Assembly: GCF_000092305.1 (NCBI RefSeq)
Contig: NC_014122.1
Coordinates: 868,001 to 932,000, forward strand
Direction: 5' to 3'
Length of the DNA: 64,000 nucleotides
From: Methanocaldococcus infernus ME
GTDB taxonomy: Archaea; AGJL01; Methanococci; Methanococcales; Methanocaldococcaceae
The translations under genes and the position numbers were made by a program. Below the pieces are notes generated by a model, which saw only the letters and a program-made list of their open reading frames with translations, was not told the origin of the DNA and made no database searches. Of this stretch, positions 39,384-50,623 are shown piece after piece (position 1 is the first letter of the stretch; every line of letters begins with the position of its first letter).

Positions 39384-40352
39384 TTATTCTCCAACTGTTT
39401 TTAAAATAGAACTAACCACCATCTCTCTAATATTGGGAATCTCTTTTTCAAGCTCTTCTAAGATTTCATGGCATCTTCTTCTTATACTATCTCCCTTATC
39501 CCTACTATATGGGCAGAACTCCTTATCTTTGTAATACTCTATTTTACACTCATCTAAGGCCTTAATTATTAGATCTTCTGTTATTGGGAGGAGAGGCCTT
39601 ATTATTGTACATCTTTCTAACTTTAATGTTAAGTCTCCAAAGTAAAACTCTCTTTCACTAAACTTAGTTATTGGCCTCATAAATTTTATTTTCTCTCCTT
39701 TGAAGATGTTGGCTAAGATGGTATCAGAGTTATCATCTAAGTTATGCCCATAGGCTAACTTAACCTTATCCAAGCTTATCTTTTCCCTCTCAGCTATCTC
39801 CTTGGCTAATTTTCCTAAGATATATCTTTTAATAATTGAGCATGAAAAGCATGGGGAAAACTCCATTCCCTTAGAATTTTTTGTTAAAATCTCAGAGAGT
39901 TGGACAACATCTAAGTCATTACTTATTAAATAGTGAGGAATGTCAAGCATCTCACAGTGCTTCTTAATTAATTTAACCCCTTCACTATCCTCTTTCCAAG
40001 GCCTTACTCCTCCAATATTGACATCAATGGTTACAGCTATCAGCTTGATCCCATACTTTCTTCTATAGCACTCTAAGAGGTGTAGAAGAAGTAAGCTATC
40101 CTTCCCTCCACTAAGCCCAACTATAACATAGTCTCTTGGCTCAATAATTTTATATTTATTAATAAATCTCCCTACCTTTGTTGAAATAAATTCATAAGTT
40201 TTAGAATAAATCACTGGAATGTTAAGCTCTTCTTCTATCTTATTTATCTTCCATCTTGAAATCCTTGCCATTCTTTTGTTGTTTACTATGATTTTGTCTT
40301 TCCTTATAGTTAAGAAAAAGGGATTGACATATTTCTTTAACTCCTTCATCAT
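39384..40352 (-). CDS. TtcA/Ncs6-like tRNA thiolation protein
   Basis: A 322-residue PP-loop ATPase. The ATP site is VGLSGGKDSLLLLHLL (about 78-93); FSPCFSCSIIKR holds the CxxC that, with a later Cys (near CPYSR), binds an Fe-S cluster in this family, and AYGHNLDDNSDT is the second PP-loop motif. Such proteins activate a uridine or cytidine in tRNA for 2-thiolation. Starts at ATG 40352 (second ATG at 40349) three bases after GGTGAT. Its stop lies 1 base from the tRNA-Thr end. Confidence 0.87.
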   Translation of the reverse strand: MMKELKKYVNPFFLTIRKDKIIVNNKRMARISRWKINKIEEELNIPVIYSKTYEFISTKVGRFINKYKIIEPRDYVIVGLSGGKDSLLLLHLLECYRRKYGIKLIAVTIDVNIGGVRPWKEDSEGVKLIKKHCEMLDIPHYLISNDLDVVQLSEILTKNSKGMEFSPCFSCSIIKRYILGKLAKEIAEREKISLDKVKLAYGHNLDDNSDTILANIFKGEKIKFMRPITKFSEREFYFGDLTLKLERCTIIRPLLPITEDLIIKALDECKIEYYKDKEFCPYSRDKGDSIRRRCHEILEELEKEIPNIREMVVSSILKTVGE

Positions 40353-40420
40353 GTTATCACCATAAGGTAAATTTGCTGAAGATTTTTTATTATAAGGTTA
40401 AAAGTTTTTAAGGAAAATGG

Positions 40421-40434
40421 AATATTTTATATAA
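40421..40434 (+). promoter_or_regulatory. comA promoter
   Basis: AATATTTTATATAA contains TTTATATAA at 40426-40434. A start near 40456 would leave a leader of under 20 bases to GGTGAT-TTA-ATG of comA. Confidence 0.6.
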
Positions 40435-40472
40435 TTCCTCTTGCAATTCTCTTAATAAAAAATGGTGATTTA

Positions 40473-41237
40473 ATGAAAGCATTTGAATTTATAAATGTCA
40501 AGTATGATAGAGGATTAACAGTTATCTTAGATAAGGGGTTGCCTTTAAGATACTTTGAAGACTATTTAAACCTTTGTGGAGACTATATAGACTATATAAA
40601 ATTTGGCTGGGGAACTGTAGCCACTATTGATAGAGATATAATAAAAGAGAAGATAAGGCTTAGTAAAGAGTTTAATATAAAAGCTTATCCTGGTGGAACA
40701 CTCTTTGAGTACTGCTACATAAATAATAAATTTGAAGACTATTTAAATGAGTGTAAAGATTTAGGCTTTGAAACCTTAGAAATATCTGATGGTTCAATAA
40801 ACTTGAGTTTAGAGGAGAGAAAAGATATTATAGAAAAAGTGAGAGAAGAGTTTGAAGTGCTTACAGAGGTTGGAAAGAAGGATCCAAGTAAGGATAGAGT
40901 TTTAAGTGTTGATGAGAGAATAAGGATTATAAAAGAAGATTTAAATGCTGGAGCTAAGTATGTGATTATTGAAGGAAGGGAGAGTGGGAAAAATATAGGG
41001 CTATATGATAAAAATGGAAATGTTAAGGAGGATGAACTAAATTTAATAGTTAAGAATGTTGATATAAAAAATTTAATTTTTGAAGCTCCTCTGAAAAGTC
41101 AGCAAGTTAGCTTTATAAAAAAATTTGGTAGCTCTGTAAATTTAGGAAATATTCCCTATGAAGATGTCATTAGCTTAGAAACCTTAAGAAGAGGGTTAAG
41201 AGGGGATACTTTCAATATACTTAATCAAAATCAATAA
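40473..41237 (+). CDS. comA: Phosphosulfolactate synthase
   Basis: ComA adds sulfite to phosphoenolpyruvate, the first step of coenzyme M synthesis. The 254-residue TIM-barrel protein shows GLTVILDKGLPL, YIDYIKFGWGT (about 38-48), AYPGGTLFEY, LEISDGSINLS and EVGKKDPS, plus VIIEGRESGKNIGLYD, all characteristic of the family. Start ATG 40473 is three bases after GGTGAT. Stands alone between the TtcA-like gene and the ribosomal operon. Confidence 0.95.
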   Translation: MKAFEFINVKYDRGLTVILDKGLPLRYFEDYLNLCGDYIDYIKFGWGTVATIDRDIIKEKIRLSKEFNIKAYPGGTLFEYCYINNKFEDYLNECKDLGFETLEISDGSINLSLEERKDIIEKVREEFEVLTEVGKKDPSKDRVLSVDERIRIIKEDLNAGAKYVIIEGRESGKNIGLYDKNGNVKEDELNLIVKNVDIKNLIFEAPLKSQQVSFIKKFGSSVNLGNIPYEDVISLETLRRGLRGDTFNILNQNQ

Positions 41238-41258
41238 ATAAGTTAATTATTTTTCCTT

Positions 41259-41278
41259 ACCAAAACCTTTTTATATTT
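41259..41278 (+). promoter_or_regulatory. Promoter of the L1-L10-L12 operon
   Basis: ACCAAAACCTTTTTATATTT is a strong BRE/TATA match. The expected start near 41303 leaves a leader of about 95 bases before L1. Confidence 0.65.
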
Positions 41279-41396
41279 AGTATATCAATTATTAAGCTCA
41301 TAATTTATTCAAATCAAAAAGCTCCTATTTTTTAAACACTTAAAAGTCATTAGTGAGACTTTTACTAAACAATAAAAAAGAAAAGGATTGATAACT

Positions 41397-42056
41397 ATGG
41401 ACAGAGAAGCTATACTTCAAGCTGTGAAGGAGGCTCGCCAACTTGCGAAGCCGAGAAACTTTGTACAATCCTTTGAATTTATAGCTACATTAAAAGAAGT
41501 TGATATGAGAAAGCCTGAAAATAGAATAAGGGCTGAAGTAGTCTTACCACATGGAAGGGGAAAAGAGGCTAAAATTGCTGTTGTAGGAACAGGAGATTTA
41601 ATTAAACAGGCTGAAGAGCTTGGATTAACTGCTATAAGGAAAGAGGAGATTGAAGAGCTTGGGAAGAATAAGAGACAGTTAAGAAAGTTGGCTAAGGCCC
41701 ATGACTTCTTTATAGCCCAAGCTGACCTAATGCCTTTAATTGGTAAATACTGGGGGGTTATTTTAGGGCCAAGAGGAAAGATGCCTAAGCCTGTTCCTGC
41801 CAATGCTAACATAAAGCCATTGGTTGAAAGGTTGAAGAAGACAGTAGTTATAAATACAAGAGATAAACCATACTTCCAAGTGTTGGTTGGTAATGAAAAG
41901 ATGAGTGATGAACAAATTGTTGACAATATTGAAGCTGTATTAGATGTTGTTAAGAAGAAGTATGAGAAAGGTCTCTACCATATAAAAGATGCCTATGTAA
42001 AACTAACCATGGGTCCAGCTGTTAAGATTAAGAAAGATAGTAAGAAAAAAAGATAA
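41397..42056 (+). CDS. rpl1: Ribosomal protein L1
   Basis: A 219-residue L1 with the family signature [16 protein letters not shown] (about 125-140) and [13 protein letters not shown]. It forms the L1 stalk on 23S rRNA and represses its own operon. The frame opens at TTG 41388, but that TTG is in GGATTGAT; ATG 41397 gives [14 protein letters not shown] as in relatives. Codons 9-21 are strikingly GC-rich because they hold the regulatory L1-binding site. L10 begins 14 bases after the stop. Confidence 0.97.
   Translation: MDREAILQAVKEARQLAKPRNFVQSFEFIATLKEVDMRKPENRIRAEVVLPHGRGKEAKIAVVGTGDLIKQAEELGLTAIRKEEIEELGKNKRQLRKLAKAHDFFIAQADLMPLIGKYWGVILGPRGKMPKPVPANANIKPLVERLKKTVVINTRDKPYFQVLVGNEKMSDEQIVDNIEAVLDVVKKKYEKGLYHIKDAYVKLTMGPAVKIKKDSKKKR
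41421..41459 (+). promoter_or_regulatory. L1 autoregulatory mRNA site inside the L1 gene
   Basis: GTGAAGGAGGCTCGCCAACT followed by TGCGAAGCCGAGAAAC can fold into the kink-turn-like element bound by L1, about 25-60 bases after the start codon. Known from Methanococcus vannielii, where L1 binds its own mRNA just downstream of ATG and blocks translation. Rare codons CGC, GCG, CCG in this AT-rich genome show that the RNA, not only the protein, is conserved. Confidence 0.75.
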
Positions 42057-42070
42057 AGAGGGGAACTTAA

Positions 42071-43090
42071 ATGGAAACTAAGGTTCAAGCCCATGTAGCC
42101 CCTTGGAAGATTGAAGAGGTTAAGACACTAAAGGGGCTTATTAAGAGTAAGCCTGTTGTAGCCATTGTAGATATGATGGATGTCCCTGCTCCTCAGTTGC
42201 AGGAGATTAGGGATAAGATAAGGGATAAAGTTAAGTTAAGAATGTCAAGAAACACCTTAATTAAGAGGGCTATTAAAGAGGCTGCTGAAGAGTTAAATAA
42301 CCCTAAGTTGGCTGAACTTGCTAACTATGTTGAAAGAGGAGCAGCTATCTTAGTAACTGACATGAATCCTTTTAGATTATACAAGATCTTAGAAGAAAAT
42401 AAGAGTCCTGCTCCTGTTAAAGCTGGACAAGTAGCTCCATGTGATATAAAGGTTGAGAAAGGTTCCACTGGAATGCCTCCAGGACCTTTCTTAAGTGAGC
42501 TTAAAAGGGTTGGAATTCCGGCAGCTATTGAAAAGGGTAAGATTGCTATAAAAGAGGATAAGGTTGTTGTTAAGAAAGGGGAAGTGGTTTCTCAAGATTT
42601 AGCTAATGTCTTAAACAAGTTAGGAATTAAGCCAATAAAAGTAGGTTTAAATATCTTAGCTGTCTATGAAGATGGAATTATTTACACCCCAGATACTTTA
42701 AAGATTGATGAGGAGAAGTTAAAAGAAGATATTCAGAGAGCTTTCCAAAATGCAATGAACTTAGCATTTAACATAGCCTACCCAGCCAAGGAAGTCTTAC
42801 CATTGCTAATACAAAAGGCATTTATAAATGCAAAGGCCTTAGCCTTAGAAGCTTGCTATGTGACAAAAGATACAGCTGGAGATATATTAGCAAAGGCACA
42901 AGCTCAAGCCTTAGCCTTGGCATCAAAGTTACCTGATGAAGCCTTAGATGATGAGATAAAATCTTTACTGTCTTCATCAGCTGTAACTCAAACAGCTGAA
43001 GAGAAGGAAGAGGAGAAAAAAGAGGAAGAGAAGAAAGAAGAGGAGAAGAAGGAAGACTCTGGAGTTGCTGGATTAGCCCTATTGTTCTAA
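42071..43090 (+). CDS. rpl10: Ribosomal protein L10 (P0, stalk base)
   Basis: A 339-residue archaeal P0 that anchors L12 dimers on 23S rRNA. The N-terminal rRNA-binding part is [20 protein letters not shown]; the insertion domain follows, and the C-terminal helices ([12 protein letters not shown] region) bind L12 dimers. The tail is Lys/Glu-rich and ends [11 protein letters not shown], the factor-binding tail shared with L12. Binding site GAGGGGAA precedes ATG 42071. Confidence 0.96.
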   Translation: METKVQAHVAPWKIEEVKTLKGLIKSKPVVAIVDMMDVPAPQLQEIRDKIRDKVKLRMSRNTLIKRAIKEAAEELNNPKLAELANYVERGAAILVTDMNPFRLYKILEENKSPAPVKAGQVAPCDIKVEKGSTGMPPGPFLSELKRVGIPAAIEKGKIAIKEDKVVVKKGEVVSQDLANVLNKLGIKPIKVGLNILAVYEDGIIYTPDTLKIDEEKLKEDIQRAFQNAMNLAFNIAYPAKEVLPLLIQKAFINAKALALEACYVTKDTAGDILAKAQAQALALASKLPDEALDDEIKSLLSSSAVTQTAEEKEEEKKEEEKKEEEKKEDSGVAGLALLF

Positions 43091-43108
43091 CCGAAAATTA
43101 TAAATATT
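43090..43108 (+). promoter_or_regulatory. Likely internal promoter for L12
   Basis: ACCGAAAATTATAAATATT begins at the very last base of the L10 stop codon and fits the Methanococcales BRE/TATA pattern. A start about 25 bases on (near 43128) would give L12 its own transcript with a leader of about 45 bases. Confidence 0.6.
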
Positions 43109-43172
43109 CTTTTTTGTGATTATCTTCTAAAACTTTAATTTTTTATAAAAAAGGTTTAAGAGGTGTAGAAAC

Positions 43173-43484
43173 ATGGAATACATATATGCAGCTTTATTAT
43201 TACATGCAGCAGGAAAAGAGATAAATGAAGAAAACTTAAAAGCTGTCTTATCAGCTGCTGGAGTAGAAGTTGATGAGGCAAGAGTTAAAGCTTTAGTTGC
43301 TGGTTTAGAAGGAGTTGATATAGAAGAAGCTATAGCCAATGCAGCTATGCCAGTTGCTGCAGCTCCAGCACCAGCTGCAGCTGAGGCAAGTGGAGGAGAA
43401 GAGAAGAAAGAAGAGGAGAAGAAAGAGGAGAAGAAAGAAGATGACACTGCAGCAGTTGCTGGATTGGCTGCTTTATTTGGATAA
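43173..43484 (+). CDS. rpl12: Ribosomal protein L12 (P1)
   Basis: A 103-residue stalk protein. The N-terminal dimerisation domain starts [20 protein letters not shown], an Ala-Pro-rich hinge (about 60-72) follows, then the [16 protein letters not shown] tail ending [11 protein letters not shown], which contacts elongation factors. Several dimers per ribosome are needed, consistent with a separate promoter. ATG 43173 follows GAGGTG. The end overlaps the convergent PUA gene by 12 bases. Confidence 0.97.
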   Translation: MEYIYAALLLHAAGKEINEENLKAVLSAAGVEVDEARVKALVAGLEGVDIEEAIANAAMPVAAAPAPAAAEASGGEEKKEEEKKEEKKEDDTAAVAGLAALFG

Positions 43485-43937
43485 ATTCCAAATATCATCT
43501 CCAACATAGTGTAAATTCTTTATAGCTTTTCCTTTACTCTTTTCTTTCATTTCCTTACCACTCATTAAGGCAATGCCAACACATATAGGTTTTTTATGAT
43601 TTTCATCTAAGACTACAACAACATCATCCTTTTCTATGCTTTCATCAGCATCCACTATTCCAGGAGCCATGACATCAGCACCATTGATTAAAAATTTTAT
43701 GGCTCCCATGTCAACTATGGCATATTTTTCCTTAATCTCTTTGTTAGAGAGTGCTTTTAAAGTTGGAATCCACTTATCTCCAAACTTAAAGGCTACAGGT
43801 TCATCAACATATAGAATATCATACTTGTCAGTAACAACCAACTCAACACCTTTTTTAGGAAGCTCTATAAAGTTTAGCTTCTCTTTTATCTCCTTAATAT
43901 CCTTTTTACTTAAGAAGTGCCTCTTTTTAATTTCCAT
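43473..43937 (-). CDS. PUA domain RNA-binding protein
   Basis: A 154-residue protein with a small N-terminal domain (about 1-70) and a C-terminal PUA domain (about 72-150: [27 protein letters not shown]), like MCT-1 and Tma20-type proteins that act in translation initiation or recycling. The exact role in archaea is unproven. ATG 43937 is six bases after GGTGAT. It is head to head with pstK (33 bases between starts). Confidence 0.85.
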   Translation of the reverse strand: MEIKKRHFLSKKDIKEIKEKLNFIELPKKGVELVVTDKYDILYVDEPVAFKFGDKWIPTLKALSNKEIKEKYAIVDMGAIKFLINGADVMAPGIVDADESIEKDDVVVVLDENHKKPICVGIALMSGKEMKEKSKGKAIKNLHYVGDDIWNLSK

Positions 43938-43955
43938 CTTGAGATCACCTTATAG

Positions 43956-45967
<2,012 letters not shown>

Positions 45968-45981
<14 letters not shown>

Positions 45982-47128
45982 TCATTTTCTCCTTTAGGAT
46001 ATCTATAATTTTATCTTCAACAGGGTTCATAGACTTCTCTATCCTTGACACATTTCTTAAGGTTTCTAACATATCCTTTCCAATAATTCCCCCAAATCCT
46101 TTAACACAGGAGTTAGCTGCTAAGTAAGATGAGAAGACAGCTGAAGCTAACTTTAAGGAACACTCTGTCTTACCACCATCACAGACTAAGCCAGCTAAGT
46201 TGGATGAGTAGGTTTTAACAGCCTCATCAACTTTATCAAACCCATGTATATAATAAGTAAGCCCTGCTGTAGCTCCAATTCCCCCTCTATTGACACAGCC
46301 ACACATTGGTGAGATGTAGGAAGAGAGATAAGTGGCATAGATGGTCATGATTGATGAGAGAGCTATAGATCTTAACAACTTATCCTCATCTTTCTCAGTT
46401 TCCTGATCATAGGCTATAATTGGGACTGTTGCCATTATTCCCATGTTTCCACTGCCACCAATGGTCATGGCAGACTTTGGGATTCCTATCATTCTATTAT
46501 AAACTGCTGATGCTGTATCCTTTATCATACTATTTAATATTCTATCATCTATCTTTAGGGATATAAAGTCTTCTGGAGCTTTAGGATTGGTTAGCTCTTT
46601 ATTTAACTTTATAGCTTCCTTTAGCTTAGGAATAATCCCCTTTGGCAAGTTCTCTATGTAATTTTTGAAATCTTCAGGAGAGAGAGTTAAAAACCTATCC
46701 CTAACATCTGGAGGAATTATCTCTCCTGTATGGGATCCAATAGTTTCAGCTGTTCTATTGTCTATTTTAACTCTGCAGAATATGTCATCATAATTGACAA
46801 CATTAACCTTTAACCTATCTTTTATATACTTCTCAAGCTCTTCATCATACTTAATATCCTTAAACACTTCTAACTTATTTTTTGGATCTCCCAATAAACC
46901 ACCAACAACAGCTGGCAAGATTCCAAACTTTCCAGTGTTTGGAACAGCAACAGCAAAGGCATTTTTGAATGTCCTCTTATCTAAGGTTAGCTCTATTTTC
47001 TCTATACTGTAAGGATCTTCTGGCTTAGCCTTGGCTACAGTATAACCTATAATTCCCACTTCTGTACATCCTAAGGCTCTATTCATCTCCTTATTTAAAA
47101 CAAAGGTTATTAATTCTTCTTTATCCAT
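45968..47128 (-). CDS. L-cysteine desulfidase
   Basis: A 386-residue [4Fe-4S] enzyme that breaks L-cysteine to pyruvate, ammonia and sulfide, known from M. jannaschii (MJ1025). The catalytic Cys is in RALGCTEVGIIGY (about 17-29); the cluster cysteines are in SPMCGCVNRGG and LVCDGGKTECSL. The frame opens at 47146, but AGGTGGG within it is a binding site and ATG 47128 gives MDKEELITF. It overlaps trpF by 8 bases and the HD gene by 14. Sulfide could serve Fe-S cluster and coenzyme synthesis. Confidence 0.9.
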
Positions 47129-47762
47129 ATTCCCACCTTCTAACAACTTTTATAAATTCATCTACCATATTTAAATTTTTCTTTCCTGGCTTATCTTCTA
47201 AAGAAGAGGAAACATCAACTCCATAAGGATTTAGGTAGTTTAAAGCCTGAACAACATTATCTTTATTTATTCCTCCTGCAATTATAAAAGGTTTTTTTAT
47301 CTCTTTAATAATAGATTTTGTAATTTCCCAGTTATGAACCTTTCCTTTAATTTTCTCATCCTTTATTTTTGTGTCAAACAAAAAGAGGTCAACATAGTTT
47401 TCTAAGCTTTTAACATACTCTATATTTATATTATCTTCCACATGAATAGCTTTAATTATCCTAATTCCTTTTCTTTTTAACTCTTTCACCAACTCTAAAC
47501 TTTCATCTCCATGTAGCTGTAAATAATCAGGCTTCAACTCTTTATATACATTTAGAGCTTCTTCTAAGCTCTCTGGCATGATGACAGCTACTAAGTTGGT
47601 TAGAGGAGAGAGATAATTTTTTAGCTCTATAGCTCTCTCTAAGCTTATCTTCCTTGGAGTCTTTACAGGAACATCTATAATTAAGCCAACAGCATCAGCT
47701 TTTTTTGATATATAGCTTATATCCTCTTCATTTGTAATTCCACATATCTTTATCTTAACCAT
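47121..47762 (-). CDS. trpF: Phosphoribosylanthranilate isomerase
   Basis: TIM-barrel enzyme of tryptophan synthesis, 213 residues, starting VKIKICGITNEED (catalytic Cys and Lys) with the later catalytic Asp in DLFLFDTKIKD and the phosphate-binding FIIAGGINKDNV and GVDVSSSLEDKPGKKN. The frame is open to 47771 (GTG ATG GTT ATG), but the GTGATGG is the likely binding site, so ATG 47762 is taken. It is apart from any other trp gene, within the six-gene chain. Confidence 0.92.
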   Translation of the reverse strand: MVKIKICGITNEEDISYISKKADAVGLIIDVPVKTPRKISLERAIELKNYLSPLTNLVAVIMPESLEEALNVYKELKPDYLQLHGDESLELVKELKRKGIRIIKAIHVEDNINIEYVKSLENYVDLFLFDTKIKDEKIKGKVHNWEITKSIIKEIKKPFIIAGGINKDNVVQALNYLNPYGVDVSSSLEDKPGKKNLNMVDEFIKVVRRWEYG

Positions 47763-47767
47763 AACCA

Positions 47768-48904
47768 TCACAGTGTTAGATAATAAACCTTTGTTGAAAG
47801 CCCTCCAAATTTCACATTAAACTTTTCCTTAACAGTTAAGTCAGCTTTAGCTATAGCTTCCTCAAATAGCTTAGTTTCAGCTGTTATACAGATAACTCTT
47901 GAGTTTCCATGCATAACCCTCTTCACAGAGAGTAAAAAGTTATTATATAACTCTCTTAATAGCCTTTTCTTTCCCAACCTTATACCATAAGGTGGATTGA
48001 CAACAACTAAATCAACCTCATTGAAGATCTTATCTATCTTAGTAGCATCTCCTAAGATTAAATTTACAGTGTCATCAACCATAGCACTCTCCAAATTTCT
48101 CTTAGCTCCCTCTAAGAATTTTGGATTTTTATCTATCCCATAGATTAAGTATTTCTCATAGTTTATATTAACCTCTCTCTTAACATCTTCCAACAACTCT
48201 CTACCAAAGAGATTTAAAAAAGAGAATCCATACTTTCTTTCCCTAAAAATACCTGGTGGAATATTTCTTCTAATTAATGCCCCTTCTATCAAGATGGTAG
48301 CACTTCCACACATTGGATCTAAAAGAGATTCATACTCTCTAAAATTTCCTAAGTAAATTAGAGATGCTGCTATTGTGGAGTTGAGATGGGCTAAGTGGTT
48401 ATAAACTCTATAACCTCTTTTATCTAAGGCTATATCTCCAGTGGTGTCTAAGCCAACAAGTAACTCATTGTGAATAAGCTCAACTCTAACAATAACATCA
48501 GGTTCATCTAAATTAACCTTCAATCTTACATTTTTATCTCTTAAGTAGGATTTTATTAAAGCCTCTCCAGCAACTCTTCCAATGTCTATGGAGGTGAAGT
48601 TATGAGAACCAACTCTTAAGGGTCTAATGGCAAAGCTTTTATTCTCATCTATGAAAGTCCAGTCTAAGTTATAAATAACTTCATAAATATCTTCTAAGCT
48701 TTCAACCTCTCCTCTATATAGGAGAATATTTATTCTCTCCAAGGTTCTGCTAAAATAGTTGAGCTTAGCCATCACTTTTAAATCTCCTTCAAAAAAGACT
48801 CTTCCTCTTTCCTCTCTTATCTCTTTAACCTTCCCTCCTAAGCTCTCTATCTCTTCCTTAGCAATCTTTTCCAATCCAGGAGAAAGAGTTGAGTATAGCT
48901 CCAT
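47768..48904 (-). CDS. trm14: tRNA (guanine-N2) methyltransferase, Trm14 type
   Basis: A 378-residue protein with an N-terminal THUMP and ferredoxin-like region (about 1-165; LYSTLSPGLEKIAKEE at the start) and a C-terminal Rossmann methyltransferase with SLLDPMCGSATILIEGAL (motif I) and DLVVVNPPYGIRLG (NPPY motif IV for N-methylation). M. jannaschii Trm14 makes m2G6 in tRNA. The frame is open to 48955; ATG 48904 after AGGGA is preferred and places its start 1 base after the cofC stop. Confidence 0.88.
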   Translation of the reverse strand: MELYSTLSPGLEKIAKEEIESLGGKVKEIREERGRVFFEGDLKVMAKLNYFSRTLERINILLYRGEVESLEDIYEVIYNLDWTFIDENKSFAIRPLRVGSHNFTSIDIGRVAGEALIKSYLRDKNVRLKVNLDEPDVIVRVELIHNELLVGLDTTGDIALDKRGYRVYNHLAHLNSTIAASLIYLGNFREYESLLDPMCGSATILIEGALIRRNIPPGIFRERKYGFSFLNLFGRELLEDVKREVNINYEKYLIYGIDKNPKFLEGAKRNLESAMVDDTVNLILGDATKIDKIFNEVDLVVVNPPYGIRLGKKRLLRELYNNFLLSVKRVMHGNSRVICITAETKLFEEAIAKADLTVKEKFNVKFGGLSTKVYYLTL

Positions 48905-48905
48905 A

Positions 48906-49556
48906 CTATTCCCTATAAATCTTAAATCTTCCTGCTGATGAATGCTTGGGCTCAACCTTTATATTTAAGCTCTCTAAGTATCTCTTTGTATAACTTCCAT
49001 CTCCATGGATAAATATCTCTCCTAAATCTTCAGGAGTGTTTATATCTATTGATAAATAAAAAGAGTCATAGATATAGTAGCTAACCTTATTTCTCTTAAA
49101 CTCTTCCAAGTGTTTTAAAAAGCTAAACCCTTCATATCTCAAGTTAATTAGGGAAGCTCTACTTAAATAGAGTAAGTTAGTCCCTCCACCCCTTGATGGA
49201 GCTATTATAGCTTCAAACTCCTCTTTTAATTTTTTTATCTCTTTTATGTGGCTCTCTCTTATTAATGGGATGTCAGCAGGCACAATTAAGAGATCTTCAT
49301 TAACCACACTAAAAGCCTGATTTAAAGCCTGATTTAACCCTTTTCCTTTCTCCTCTATAGTTTTAGCTCCTAAGTTGTTACAAAACTCTAAAATTTCTGG
49401 GTCTTTACTTATGGCATAGATGTTTAATCCTTTCAAGGCTTTAAAAATATCTCTAAGCATGTTAAATAATAAATTTTTTCTCTCCTCAAGGGTTAAGAAC
49501 TCCGATAACCTTGTTTTTAAGTTATTTATTGGTGAGATGGGGATAATGGTGTTCAT
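48906..49556 (-). CDS. cofC: 2-phospho-L-lactate guanylyltransferase
   Basis: CofC activates 2-phospholactate (or phosphoenolpyruvate) with GTP in coenzyme F420 synthesis. The 216-residue protein has IPISPINNLKTRLSEFLTLEE at the start (KTRL motif), LLIVPADIPLI with the metal Asp (about 94-104) and APSRGGGTNLLYL (about 118-130). Its start overlaps the MBL hydrolase stop (ATGA). F420 is the hydride carrier of methanogenesis. Confidence 0.92.
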   Translation of the reverse strand: MNTIIPISPINNLKTRLSEFLTLEERKNLLFNMLRDIFKALKGLNIYAISKDPEILEFCNNLGAKTIEEKGKGLNQALNQAFSVVNEDLLIVPADIPLIRESHIKEIKKLKEEFEAIIAPSRGGGTNLLYLSRASLINLRYEGFSFLKHLEEFKRNKVSYYIYDSFYLSIDINTPEDLGEIFIHGDGSYTKRYLESLNIKVEPKHSSAGRFKIYRE

Positions 49557-50167
49557 CTTAATCCCAATAGAGCCTTTGCTATTTCCAAGCTCTTCCTATT
49601 TCCAACCTCTCCATGTCCTGGAAGAACCTCTTTTATATTATTCTCATATATTAGTCTTTCTAACTTTAATATTGAGCTCTTTAACTCCTCTAAATTTCCT
49701 GTTGGTAGGTCCCATCTTCCAACACTGTTAGAGAATAGAGTGTCTCCAGTTAAAACCTTATCTTCATAAATAATAGAGATAGAGCCATAGGTATGTCCAG
49801 GAGTATGGACAAATTTTAAAAAATCTATCTCAACCTCAGAGAGAGGAACAATTTCCTTAGGAGCTTTCAACCTTTTCCCAAAAAGCCATGAGACAGTAAC
49901 TTCATCCCCTCTTTTTAGATGGTTAACTTCATTGTCATGTATAATAGTTGGACAATCAAATATCTCCTCTAACAGATAGTTGGCTGAGGAGTGGTCATAG
50001 TGGCAATGAGTATTTATAATATAATCTACCTTATTTGTTATAAACTCCAACTCATCCATAAGTTTGTCAAAGCTCTCTTCACTACCTGGGTCAACAACAA
50101 TAATATCCTTATCTAAGATTACATAGGTGTTAGAGCTATAACCATAACCATTTATCATAGCTATCAT
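49553..50167 (-). CDS. MBL-fold metallohydrolase (glyoxalase II-like)
   Basis: A 204-residue metallo-beta-lactamase-fold protein with THCHYDHSSAN (HxHxDH, about 55-61), HTPGHTYGSISI and LTGDTLFSNSVGRWD, and the last His in LPGHGEVG. This set of ligands binds two metals. It resembles glyoxalase II and sulfur dioxygenase-like hydrolases; the substrate is unknown. Start ATG 50167 or ATG 50158. It heads the minus-strand chain and is divergent from ribK with 42 bases between starts. Confidence 0.87.
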   Translation of the reverse strand: MIAMINGYGYSSNTYVILDKDIIVVDPGSEESFDKLMDELEFITNKVDYIINTHCHYDHSSANYLLEEIFDCPTIIHDNEVNHLKRGDEVTVSWLFGKRLKAPKEIVPLSEVEIDFLKFVHTPGHTYGSISIIYEDKVLTGDTLFSNSVGRWDLPTGNLEELKSSILKLERLIYENNIKEVLPGHGEVGNRKSLEIAKALLGLR

Positions 50168-50209
50168 GTCTAACCCCTCAATGATGAGGATTGGCTTTAC
50201 TGAACCAAA

Positions 50210-50623
50210 ATGATGATCCGTATGAGCTCTGAGAGGGCTTATTTGTTGGGAAAGGTAGTTTCAGGACTTGGTGAAGGAAAAAAGTATCTCTCAATTAAGA
50301 AGTATAAAGAAGATATAAAAAAAGTTGTTGGTTTTGAACCTTATGAAGGAACCTTAAATTTAGAGCTTCCTGAGGAGTTTGATATCAGTAAATATAATTA
50401 TTATGAGACTGAAGACTTCTACCTAAATGGAAAAAAATTTTTTGGTGTCTATGTAGTGCCAGCAACCATCTTAGTTAAAGGTAAAGAAGTTAAAGGAGCT
50501 ATTATCTTACCAAAAAAGACATCTCATAAGAGAAATGTTATTGAAGTTGTAGCTCCTATAAGGTTAAGAGACCTTGGCTTAAAAGATGGAGATGAAATAA
50601 AAGTTAAAATTGGGATAAGATGA
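50210..50623 (+). CDS. ribK: CTP-dependent riboflavin kinase
   Basis: The archaeal-type riboflavin kinase makes FMN from riboflavin with CTP. The 137-residue beta-barrel protein carries [16 protein letters not shown] (about 14-29), [14 protein letters not shown] (about 40-53) and the CTP/flavin region [20 protein letters not shown]. Start ATG 50210 is the longest choice; ATG 50222, four bases after GATGAT, is also good. The stop overlaps the ribB start. Confidence 0.92.
   Translation: MMIRMSSERAYLLGKVVSGLGEGKKYLSIKKYKEDIKKVVGFEPYEGTLNLELPEEFDISKYNYYETEDFYLNGKKFFGVYVVPATILVKGKEVKGAIILPKKTSHKRNVIEVVAPIRLRDLGLKDGDEIKVKIGIR

Noticed and set aside
41417-41926. 169-codon minus-strand frame
   Set aside because: Shadow antisense to ribosomal protein L1.
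43087-43100. ACCGAAAATT as a second DtxR half site after L10
   Set aside because: There is no second palindromic arm; the sequence is better explained as the BRE of a promoter.
43127-43507. 126-codon minus-strand frame rich in Ser and Ala
   Set aside because: Antisense to L12; composition mirrors the Glu/Lys/Ala-rich L12.
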